Shown piece by piece: positions 42,263 to 54,200 of a DNA stretch of 64,000 nt. The translations under genes and the position numbers were made by a program. The notes below the pieces were generated by a model, which saw nothing but the letters and a program-made list of their open reading frames with translations, did no database searches and was not told where the DNA came from. Source of the DNA: Azospirillum melinis (GTDB taxonomy: Bacteria; Pseudomonadota; Alphaproteobacteria; Azospirillales; Azospirillaceae); the NCBI RefSeq assembly GCF_013340935.1, contig NZ_WHOS01000006.1, positions 62,001-126,000 of the forward strand, given 5' to 3'. Position 1 is the first letter of the stretch. Each line of letters opens with the position of its first letter.

Positions 42263-45200
42263 TCAGCTCAGCCACAGGCCGCTGTCCGCGGCGGTGATCG
42301 TCCGCCCCTCGCGGACGCCGAAGTTCAGATAATGGGCCATCGGGTCCACCTTCGCCGCCGCGACATCCGGGTTGGCCGCCAGATAGGCACCGGTGTCGAT
42401 CCAGGCCGACGGCGTCCGCCCCTCTTTCCAACCGAAGGCCTCGTAATGGTCATAGGCGCTGTCGATGGTGCCGGCCTGAAGGGCGGCGGCGACGTCGGCG
42501 TTGTGTTGCAGATACCAGGCCGTGTCGAACAGCGCGTTGGGATCGCGTCCCTCCTTTTCGCCCTTGAGCAGGTAATGCTGGAGGCCGCTGGTGAACAGCC
42601 CGGCGGCGACCGCCTTGGCGACATCCTCGTTCTGGGACAGGTAGAAGGCCTCGTCCAGCGCCACCGGTTGCAGCCGTCCTTCGGCTGCACCGTGCTGCCG
42701 ATAGTGGTCCATGCCGCTGGCGAACTCGCCGCGCGCTACCGCCTGCGCCACATCGGCATTGCGGGCGAGGTACAGCGTCTCGCTGATCTGCGAGGCACCG
42801 GTGTCGCTGATGATGCCCGTGGGGGCGTTGACCAGGACCACACGGTCGTTGAACCGCAGGATCTCCACGCTTTCCAGCCGGTCGACGCCAAGCGTGGCGC
42901 TGGCCATCGTCAGCGCGCCATAGGCGCCGTGGGCGATCAGCACATCGGCGAAGTTCGCCTCCACCCGCACGGCGTCGACGCCTTCGTCGCCGCGCAGCAG
43001 ATCGTCGCCGGCGCCGCCCGACAGACGGTCGTAGCCGAGCCCGCCGAACACCGTGTCGTTTCCGTCGTCGCCATAGAGCAGATCGCGGCCCTCCCGGCTG
43101 CCGATCACGTCGTCGCCACCGCCGCCGCGCAGCGTATCGTCCTCGGCGCCCAGGATGATGGTCTGGTTGGCGCTGTCGCCGATCGCCACGTTCGAGCCGG
43201 CGCCGCCGCCGACCGTGACCGCGCCGGTGATGACGGCGTAGTCCACGTTGTCGAGGTTCACCACCGTCCCGGCCGGAAGCTGGCGCGCGTCCAGCAGCAC
43301 TGCCGAGGCCTGACCGGCCGGAGCCGAACCGGTGATGGTGATCGGCGTGGCCGGGGCCTGCCCCGTCGCGACGGTGGGCGTGACATGCCGCAGCGTCACC
43401 GTGCTGGTGAACGGCAGCGACTGGGTGAGTCCGGCGTTGGGCACGGTCGCGGTCGTCGGCGCGACGATGCCCAAGGTGCCCAGCTGGCTGGAGAAGGAGT
43501 TGGCCAGCTCGCCCAGGGTCAGTCCGGAGGTGGTGCCGGTCGAGGTCATGCCCACGCCGGTCGGCAGGCTGGCCACCAGCACCGGGGCGACCGTGGTTCC
43601 GGCCAGCGGCACGTCCGCCAGGCTGGTCTTGCTGTCCGTATCGGTCCGGTTCTCCGCGACCGGGGCGATCACCACGGACTCCGTCGGACGGCCCATGCCG
43701 TCGGTGCCCGTCGTCATCGTCGTCGGCACGCCGTCGATCACGACCGTCGTCGTGGGCGGCGGGGGCGAAGGAGTGGCATTGACGATGGCCTGCCCGACGA
43801 GGCTGGCCATCTCATTGCCCGCCTGATCAGACAAGGCACTGCCCGACAGGGCTGGATCGTAGCTGAAGGTCACGGTCTGCCCGTGAGACACGGCGGACGC
43901 GAGCGTCAGGGTCAGGGTGTCGCTGCCCGTACCCGAGACCGCGGTGATGGCGCGGGGCGTGCCGTCGACCGTCACGCTCATGCCGGTGGTCTGATGGGGA
44001 GCCGCGGCGAGGCTCACCGCCTCGGCAAAGGTCAGGGTCAGCAGGCTCCCGTTGACGGAGAGCGCCGCCAGGAGCGTCGGCGCCACCGTGTCGATGGTCA
44101 CGGCGAACCCGCTGGATGCGGACGAGCTGTTGCCGGCCAGATCGACGGCCATGGCGCTCAGCGTGTGGACTCCCTCGCTCAGCGAGGCCGCCGACAGGCT
44201 CCAAACCCCGGTCGTCGCGTCGGCCGTGGCCGTCCCGAGGGAGGAGGCCCCCTCGTACAGGGTGATGGTGCTGCCCGCCTCGGCGGTGCCGGTGATCGTC
44301 GGCGTGCCGGTGTTGGTCAACGTGCCGGCGCCGGTGGCAAGGCCGAGACCGGTCGGGGCCGCCACGGCGGTGTCGATGGTGACGATCAGCCCGCTGGACG
44401 CCGCCGAGGTGTTGCCGGCCGCATCGAAGGCCCTGGCGGTGAGCGTGTGCACCGCATCGGACAGGGAGGAGGCCCCGATTGTCCAAAGCCCGCCGCCCCC
44501 GGCCGTGGCCGTCCCGACGGCGCTTCCGCCATCGTACAGCACGACCCTGTTGCCGGCCTCCGCCGTGCCGACGATGGTCGGCGTGGCGATGTTGGTCAGG
44601 TTGTCGGTGCTGCTGGCACCGCTGTCCGTCGTCAGGTCGAGGGCGCCGGGAGCCGCCGCGACGGTGTCGACGGTCACGATCAGCGCGCTGGACGCCGCCG
44701 AGGTGTTGCCGGCGGCATCGACCGCACGCACGGTCAGGCTGTGGGCGGCATCGGACAGCGCCGAAGACGGGCTGACCGTCCACAGGCCGCTGCCGTCCAC
44801 CGTCGCCGAGCCGACGAGAAGGGCGCCGTCATACAACAGCACCGTGCTGCCCGCCTCCGCGGTACCGGTGATCGGCGGCGTGGCGTTGTTCGTCAGGGTA
44901 TCGTCGTCGTTGGCGAGGTCCAGATTGCCCGGCGCCGTGGGCGCCGTGGTGTCGATGCTGAAGATGAAGGGCGCCGACAGCGGCGATTCGACCCCGTCGG
45001 GGTCCGTGGCGGTGGCGGTGAAGGTGTAGCTCGACCCGCTCAGGCTTCCGGCCGTGATCGACCAGCGGCCGCTTCCGTCCGCAGTCCCCGTCCCGACGAC
45101 GGTGATGAAGTCGTACAGCGTCACCACGCTGTTCGCCACCGCCGATCCCGTGATGGTCGGGGTGCGGACGTTGGTCAGCCGGTCGGCCTGGACGCCGCTG

Positions 45201-48200
45201 TCGGAGGCCGGAGCCAACCCGAGATCCGTCGGGGCGGTGCTTTCCGGCGTGATGGTCAGCGTCAGGCCACTGCTTGCCGACGAGGTGTTGCCGGCCGCGT
45301 CCACGGCCCTGACGGTCATGGTCTGGGCGCCGAGGCTCAGCGTCGAGGTGCCACCCGACCAGTTCCCGGACCCATCCGCGTCGGTCTCGCCGACCAGCGC
45401 GCCGTTGGCGTACAGCAGGATGTGCGCGTTCGCCTCGGCATTGCCGGTCAGCACCGGTTGCCGGACGTTGGTCACGAGGTTGTTGAGACGGCCGCTGTTG
45501 CTGTCGTCACTCAGCACCGGGGTGGCGGGTGCCGATGGCGCGGTCGTGTCGATCGTCACCGCCAGCCCCGAGGCGGAGGTGGCCGTATTCCCGGCGCGAT
45601 CGACCGTCGTGACCGAAAGCTGACGCAAGCCGGAGTTCAGCGTCGTCGAGGTGATCGTCCAGGCGCCGTTGCCGTCGGCCGTCGTGGTGCCCACCGCGAC
45701 GTTGCCGTCGTACAGCGTGACCACGCTGTCCGCCTCGACCATGCCGATGAGCGTCGGCGTGGTGTCGTTGGTCAGCAGATCGTCGCGCCCGCTGCCGGTG
45801 TCGGACGCCTGGGCCAGCAGCATCGAGCGGACCGGCGTCACGACATCGATGGTCACCAGCGGAGCGGACGGCCCCGCGGTGTTGCTGTTCGCGCCGGGCG
45901 CCACCGCCGTCAAGGTATAGTCGGCCACGCCCAGGTCGCTTGCCAGCAGGGTCCACAGGCCGTTGCCGTCGGCCGTCGCCGACCCGAAGAAGGTGATGCC
46001 CTCCCCGGCGGGGTTCACGCCCTCATAGAGCTGAACGACGCTGTTGGCGCCCGCGCTTCCGCTCACCCGCATGATCGAGCGGACGGCCGTCGTCAGGTCG
46101 ATGGTCACGATCAGCTCGCCGGAGGCGTTGCTGGTGTTCCCGGCCAAATCCGTTGCCCGCACGGTGAGCGTGTGCGCGCCCTCCGTCAAAGCGCCGGCCG
46201 TCACCGACCAGCGGCCGTCGCCGCCGGCGGTTCCCAGCCCGACGAAGACGCTGCCGTCATACAGGGTGATGACGCTGTTGGCCTCGGCGCTTCCGCTCAC
46301 CGTCGGCGTGCTGTCGGAGGTCAGCCGGTCGCTGTTCGAGCTGCCGAGGTCGGAGCCCGCCGTCAGAACCGGCGTGGTCGGAACGTCCGCCGCCGTGTCG
46401 ATGGTGACGATGAGCACACCGGCGGCGCTGGTGTTGCCCGCCACATCGACGGCGGTCGCGGTCAGCGAATGCGTGCCGCTGGAGAGCGTCGACGCCACGT
46501 CGATGGACCAGACGCCGGCCCCGTCGGCGGTGGCCGTGCCGATGTTCACGCCGCTGACGTCGTCGTGCAGCGTGACGATGCTGTTCGCCTCGGCGACGCC
46601 CAGGACCGTGGGCGTGGCGACATTCGTGATGCGGTCGTTCCCCAGCGCACCGCTGTCGGAGCCGGTGCCGAGGCCCAGCCCCGTCGGCGTGGCCGAGGTG
46701 AGATCGATGGTGATGACGAGCGGAGCCGAGGCTGCGCCGGTGTTGCCCGCCACATCACGGGAAATGACGGTCAGGCTGTGCGTGCCCTCGCTCAGCGACG
46801 CCGAACTCATGGTCCAGGCGCCGGCGCCGTCGGAGGTCGAACTGTTCAGAAGGGTGGCGCCGTCATACAGCATGACCACGCTGCCCGGCTCCGCCGTCCC
46901 GGTCAGGACCGGCGTCGTGCTGTTGGTCACGAGGTCGGCGGTCGAGCCGCTGTTGGAGCCCGCCGCCAAGGCGATGGACGAGGGCTGGGGTGCCGCGGTG
47001 TCGATGGTGACGAGCAGGACGGCCGAGGCGGCGCTGGTGTTGCCGAACTGGTCGATGGTCGTCGCCGTCAGGGTGCGCTCACCGTCCGCCAGGCCAATCG
47101 CCTGTACCGTCCAGTTGCCGTCGAGACCGGCGGTCGACATGCCGACCAGGGCCGAGCCGTCGTACAGCATGACGACGTTGGAGGCTTCGGCCGTGCCGCG
47201 GATCGTCGGCGACGCGACGTTGGTCAGGCGGTCGGTTGCGCTGCTGCCGGAGTCGGTCGCCAGGACGAGGCCGCTTGGCGCGGCGGCCTGCGTGTCGACG
47301 GTGACGACCAGCGCGGCGGAGAGGCCGCTGGTGTTGTCGGTGACGTCCACAGCCCTGGCCGTGAAGGCGTGGGCACCGTCGGCCAGCGTCGGCGTGGTGA
47401 AGGACCAGGTGCCAAGCCCGCTTGCCGTGACCGTCCCGACGGAGACGGCGTTGTCGTAGAGCGTGACAATGCTGCCGGCTTCGGCGGTGCCGGTGATGAC
47501 CGGTGCGGTGACGTTCGTCCTGTTGTCCGCCGTGTCGCGGCCGCTGTCCGATCCGGTGGCGAGGGCCAGCCCGCCGGGTGTGTCGGCGGTGAGATCGATG
47601 GTCACCGTGAGGCCGTTGACGCCCGCGTTCCCCGCATTGTCGAACGAGGAAATTCCGAAGTTGTAGACACCCGCGGCCAGAGAACTCGACGGCGTGAAGC
47701 TCCAGGCGCCGGTCATGGCGTCCGCCACCACCGTCCCGATGGCCTGGGCGGTTCCCCCGTTGAACGCGCTCGTGATCGTGACGATCCGGCCGGCGCCGAG
47801 CGTGTCCGTTCCCACGATGCCGCTGAGCGTCGGCATGGTGTCGGAGGTGATCCGGTCGCTGTTGGATGAGCCGGTGTCCGACGACGGGGTAAGCGCAATC
47901 GAGACCGCGTCCGGCTCGGTGTCGATGGTGAAGTTCAGCGAAGCGGAGGCGGAACTGGTGTTGCCCGCCACATCGACAATCGTGGCGAACAGCGAATGCG
48001 CCGTTCCGGTGCCGCCCGCCAGGACGGAGCTGGTGATCGACCAGGCGCCCGTGCTGTCGGCGGTGCCGGTGCCGAGCACCGTCGATCCTTCCAGCAGGGT
48101 GACGACGCTCCCCGCCTCCGCCCGCCCGGTGATCGTCGGGGTGGTGGCGGAGGTCAGGTTGTCGCCCACGAGTCCGGTATCGGAGGCGGCAGCCAGGGCA

Positions 48201-51200
48201 AGCCCCGTCGGGGCCGCCGCCGTGGTGTCGATTGTGACCGTCAGCGCCGCGGAGGCGGCGCTGGTGTTGCCGGCCAGGTCGAGCGCGACCGCGGACAGCG
48301 TGTGCGTCCCGTCGGTCAGCGACGGGGTGGTGATCGACCAGGCACCGCTGCCGTTGGCCGTCACGGTGCCGAGACTGGTCGTGCCGTCATACAGCGTGAC
48401 GAGGCTGTTCGCCTCGGCCGTGCCGGTGAGGGTCGGGGCGGAGACCGAGGTGATGCGGTCGGCCGTGGAGCCGCTGTTCGAGCCGGCGCTGAGCGACGGG
48501 GTTCCCGGCGCGGCGGGCGCCGTGGTGTCCACGGTGATGGTCAGCGCCGCGGACGGATCGCTGGTGTTGCCGGCGACGTCGACCATCCGGGCTGACAGCG
48601 TGTGCGCACCCGCACCGAGCCCGCTGGCGGCGATGGTCCAGACGCCCGACCCGTCGGCCGTGCCGGATCCGACGAGGCTGGCGCCGTCATAGAGCCGGAC
48701 GAGGCCGTTCGCCTCGGCCGTGCCGGTGAGGGTCGGCGAACCGGTGTTGATCAGCCGGTCGGTGTTGGAGGCGCCGCTGTCGACGACGAGCGACGGGGTC
48801 CCCGGCGCCGCCGCGGAGGTGTCGATGGTGATGACCAGCCCGGCGGAGGCCACCGAACTGTTGCCGGCGCCGTCGACCGCACGGGCGGTGAGGGTGTGGG
48901 TGCCCGGAACCAGGGTGCCGGTGGCAATCGACCAGACGCCCAGCCCGTTCACGGTGGTGGAGCCGTAGCTCACGCTGCCGTCGTAAAGGGTGACGACGCT
49001 GCCCGCTTCGCCGGTGCCGGTGATCGTCGGGTTGACGATCCTGGTGATGCCGTCCGTGCTGGAGCTTCCGCTGTCGTAGGCGGCGCCCAGCACCGGCGTG
49101 CCGGGCGCCGCCTGGACGGTGTCGATGGTGACGTTCAGCGGCGAACTGGCGGCGCTGGTGTTGCCGGCGGCGTCGGTTGCCTTCACCGTCAGCGTGTTCA
49201 CGCCGTCGGCCAGCGACGCGGCGGTGATGGTCCAGCCCCCGCCGCCGCCGGCGGTCGCCGTGCCGACGGCCGTGGTGCCGCTGTAGAGGACGACCGTGCT
49301 GCCCGCCTCGGCCGAGCCGGACAGCGTCGGGGTCGCGACGTTGGTGAGGCGGTCGGTGTTCGACGTCCCGCTGTCGGAGCTGGTCGCGAGCGTGATGCCG
49401 GTCGGCGCGTTCGGCACGACCGTATCGATGGTGATCACCACCGCCGAGGACAGGACGCTGGTGTTGCCGGCGGCGTCCATGCCGCGCGCGGTCAGGGTGT
49501 GCGGACCGTTGCCCATCTGGCTGCTGGTGATGGTCCACAGGCCGGCGCCGTCGGCGGTCGTCGTTCCGCGCAGCGTGCTGCCTTCGTAAAGCGAGACGAA
49601 CCCGCCGGCCTCCGTCGTGCCCGTGAAATCGGGCGTGGAGTCGTTCGTCGTCCAATCGCCGGTGACCCCGGTGTCGCTTGCGGCCGACAGGGCCAGCGAG
49701 GGCACCGCCGCAACCGTGTCGATGGTGACGACGAGAGCCGCGGAGGTCGAGCGGTTCCCGGCGAGGTCGGTCGCCTCGGCGGTCAGGCTGTGGTTGCCCG
49801 CCGCCAGCGAGGGTGACAGCAGCGACCAGCCGCCGAGGCTGTCGGCAACGACCGTGCCGAACGCGGTCGCGCCGTCGTACAGGACGACGGTGCTGCCCGC
49901 CTCGGCCGTGCCGCTCAGCGGCAGGACAGTGTTGTTGGTGAGATGGTCGCTGTTCGAAATGCCGCTGTCGGACGCAACGGCCATGAGCAGGCTGGGCTGC
50001 GGGGTGGACAGGTCGACCGACAGGAGGAGGCTGCTCGACACCGTGGAGGTGTTGCCGGCCCGGTCGACGCTGAGCGCCGTCAGGGAATGGTTGCCCTGCG
50101 ACAGGGAGTTCGTGGTGAGGGAGAAGGCACCGGTCGCGTCCGCCGTCGCCGAGCCGACGCTGACGTTGCCTTCATACAGGGTGACGACGCTGAAGCTCTC
50201 CGCCGTGCCGACAATCGTCGGCGTGGCAAGCTTGGTCAGCCCGTCGGTGTCGGACACCCCGGTGTCGTTCCCGGCCGCCAGGGCCAGGTTCGACATCGTG
50301 AGATTCTCGGTGTCGATGGTGACGATCAGCGGAGCGGATGCCGCGGCGGTGCTGTTGCCGGCCAGATCGGTGACGCGGGCGGTCAGCGTGTGGGTGCCGC
50401 TGATGAGCGTCCCCGTGGTCACCGTCCAGTTCCCCGAACCGTCGGCGGTTCCCGTGCCGACGAGCGCGGTGCCGGCGTAGAGGGTGATGACGCTGTATGC
50501 CTCGGCGCTTCCGCTCACCGTGGGCGTGGTGTCGTTGGTGAGCTGGTCGTTGGCGATGCCGCTGTCGGAACCGGCGGTCAGGCTGGGCGCCGACGACGGC
50601 AGGACGGTGAGGTCGACGTTGACGATCAGGGCCGCCGCCACGACCGCCGTGTTGCCGGCCGGATCCACGGCGTGGGCCGACAGCGTGTGCAGCCCCTCGG
50701 TCAGCGTCGGGCTGGCGACCGACCATTGGCCGAGGCTGTCCACCGTCGCGCTGCCCAGCAGGGTGTTTCCGTGGGCATCGTAGAGCGTGACGATGCTGCC
50801 GGCCTGGGCGGTGCCGGTGATGACCGGCGCCGTCACCGACGTGACGGCATCGTTGTTGACGCGGCCGCTGTCGGTGGCCGCCGTCAGGGCCAGGCCGCCC
50901 GGGGTCGGGGGCGTGGTGTCGATGGTCAGCAGAAGCGAAGCCGAGGCGCTGCTGGTGTTGCCGGCGTCGTCCACGGAGCGGACGGTCAGCGTGTTCACGC
51001 CGTCGGCGAGGCTGCCGGCGGTGATCGTCCAGGCGCCCGTTCCGTCGGCGGTGGCCGTTCCGACGCTGATGCCGCCGCTGTAGAGATGGACGGTGCTGAG
51101 CGCCTCCGCCGTGCCGGTCACGGTCGGCGTGGCGACCGATGTGAGGAGATCGCCCGGCGTGCTGCTGTCCGAGGCCGGGTCCAGCACCGGCGCGGACGGC

Positions 51201-54200
51201 GCATCCGGGGCGACGGCGTCGATGGTGATGACCAGCGGGGCCGAAGCGGCGGCCGTGTTGTTGCCGGCGGCATCGACGACGCGCGCCGTGATGGTGTGCG
51301 ACCCGTTGCTCAACGGCGTCTCGATGGAATAGACGCCGGTGCCATTGGCCGTGCCCATGCCGACGAAATTGCCGCCGTCGTACAGCGACACCACCGCGCC
51401 GCTCTCCACCGTGCCGGTGAAGGTGGGCGCGAGCAGGCGGGTCTTCCCGTCGCCCGACACCCCGGTGTCCGACGCGGGGGCCAGCGCCGGCGCACCGGGC
51501 GCGTCGACGGTCAGGTCGACCGTCACCACCAGCGTTCCGGCGCCGCTCGACGTGTTGCCGCTGGGGTCCACCGCGGTGGCGGTTAGGGTGTGCGTGCCCT
51601 CGGCGAACGCGGTCCCGGTGTAGGACCAGGCGCCGTTGCCGTCCGCGAGCAGCGTCGCCAGTGGCGTCAGGCTGCCGGCCAAGCCGTCATAGAGCGTGAC
51701 AGTGCTGTTCGCCTCGGCGGAGCCGGTCAGCGACAACGTCGTGGCGTTGGTGATGCGGTCCGTGGCGCTGTAGCCGGTGTCCGACGCCCCGGTCAGGGCC
51801 ATGGCGCTCGGAGCCGGGGTGGACAGGTCGATGGTGACGGTCAGCGCCGCGGAGGCGGCACCCGTGTTGCCGGCCGCGTCGATGGCCCGCGCCGTCAGCG
51901 TGTGTCCGCCCTCGGCCAGCGTGCCCGTCCCGATGGTCCAGACCCCGCCCGTCGCAACCTGCGTGCCCAGCGCGGTGGCGCCGTCGTACAGGACGACGGT
52001 GGCCCCGACCTCCGCCGTTCCGGTGACGGTCTGCGTCCGGATGTTGGTGACGTTGTCGCGGACGCCGCTGTCGTCGGCCGGATCGGTCGACAGCCCGCCC
52101 GGCGCGTCGGGCGCCGTCGTGTCGACGGTGACCACGAAGGCCGAGGAGGCATTGCTGGTGTTGCCGACGACGTCCACGACGCGCGCGGTCAGGCTGTGCG
52201 TGCCGTTGCCGAGCGCGGAGGTGGTCACCGACCAGTTGCCGCTGCCGTCCACGGTGGCGGTGCCGACGAGGTTGGCGCCGTTGTACAGCGAGACGGTGCC
52301 GTTGGCCTCCGCCGTTCCGGTGATGGTCGGGGCCAGGACGCCGGTGATCGCGTCGCCCGCCAGGCCCGTGTCGGATCCCGTCGCCAGGGCGAGGCCGGTC
52401 GGGGCGTCGGCGGTGCGGTCGATGGTGACGACAAGGCCGCCGGAGGCGGCGCCGGTGTTGCCGGCGATGTCCACCGCGCGGGCGGTGAGCGTGTGGACGC
52501 CCGCCGCCAGCGAGCCCGTGCTGAGCGACCATATCCCGCCGTCGGAGGCGGTGGCCGTGCCGAGCGCCGTGGTCCCGTCGTTGCCATACAGGGTGACGAC
52601 GCTGCGCGCCTCGGCGGTGCCGGTGACGGTGACCGCGTCGAGGTTGGTGATGCGGTCGGTGTCGACCGAGCCGCTGTCCGATCCGGCCTGCAGCGCCAGC
52701 GCGCCCGGTTGATCGGGCGCCGTCGTGTCGATGGTGACCGTCAGGCCCGCGGAGGTGAGGACCGTCCCATAGGCATCGATCTTGGCATAAAGCGTGTGCG
52801 CGCTTCCGGTCGCCAACGTGCCGGTCGAGGCGACGGTCCACACACCGCTGCCATCGGCCGTGCCGGTGCCGATCAGCGTCAGGCCGCTGTAGAGGGAGAC
52901 CGTCGCGCCCGCAAGCGCGGTTCCCGTCAGGATCGGCGAGACCACGTTGGTGATCCCGTCGTTGGGCACGCCGGAATCGGAGGCGAGCTGGAGGCCGCCG
53001 GGCACGCCGATGCGCCCGGTCACCGAAAGCGGCGTGGTCGTGACGGTTTCGTTGCCGGCCGCGTCCAGCGCGCGCGCGGTCATCGTGTAGGTGCCGCCGC
53101 CGAGTTCCGGCGTGGTGATCGACCACAGGCCGCTGTTGCCGACCGTCACGACCCCGAGCACCGCCGCCCCGACGGCGGAGCCGTCATACAGGGTGACGAC
53201 GCTGTTGGCCTCGGCAGTGCCCGACAGGATCGGGGTGAACTGACCCGAAGGCCCGGCGGTGTCTGCCGTCGGTACCGACAATCCCGGCCCGGTGCGGTCG
53301 ATGCTGATGACCAGACCGGTGGACAGCTGGCTGGTGTTGCCGGCCACGTCCACGGCGCTGGCGGTCAGGGTGTGGTCGCCCTCGCCGAGGCCGGTGATCG
53401 TGGCGGACCAGTGGCCGGAACCGTCGGCCGTCGCGCTGGCGCTCGAACCGCCGCCATAGAGCGTGACCGTGGCGCCGGCTTCGGCCGTACCGGTGATGGT
53501 GGGGGCCAGCGCGTTGGTCAGGACGTCGGCCTGACTGCCGCTGTTGGTGGAGCTGCTCAGCGCCAGGGCGCCCGGCGTCGCCGAGATCTGGTCGATCGTG
53601 ATGGCGAGGGCGGCGGACGCGGCGCCGGTGTTGCCGGCGGTGTCCACCGCCCGCGCGGTCAGCGTGTGAGCCCCATCCCCCAGGCTGGCGGAGATGACCG
53701 TCCAGGCGCCGGTGGCGAGGTCCGCCGTGCCCGTCCCGAGCAGGACGTTGCCCTCATACAGCCGCACGGTGCTGCCGGCCTCGGCCGTGCCCGTGATCAC
53801 CGGCGTGGGGATTCGGGTCCGGTTGTCGTTCGGCGTGCCGCTGTCGGAGTTCAGCAGGAGTCCGCCCGGAGCGTTCGGCGCCGTCAGGTCGATGTTGACG
53901 ACAAGGCCGCCGCTCGCGGCGGAGGTGTTGCCGGCCGGATCGACGGCGCGGGCGGTCAGGGTGTGGATGTCGCCGGTCAGCGCGGACGAGGCGACCGTCC
54001 AGCTGCCGTCGGCCCCCGCCGTGGCTTGGCCGAGCAGGGTGTTGCCTTCGTAGAGAAGGACGATGCTGGACGCCTCTGCCGTCCCGGTGACCGAGGGCGT
54101 CGTGAGGTTCGTCCTCGAATCGCCGGTGACGCCGGTGTCCGACGCCGCCGCCAGGGCCAAGCCGGTCGGGGCGGATGCGCTGGTGTCCACCGTGACGGTG

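Noticed and set aside
42332-47869. A plus-strand frame of 1,845 codons opposite the giant gene
   Set aside because: It mirrors the GC-rich repeat array on the other strand, is dominated by Arg/Gly/His runs, and has no domain pattern; other long plus-strand frames at 51590-54817 and 54866-57124 are rejected for the same reason.
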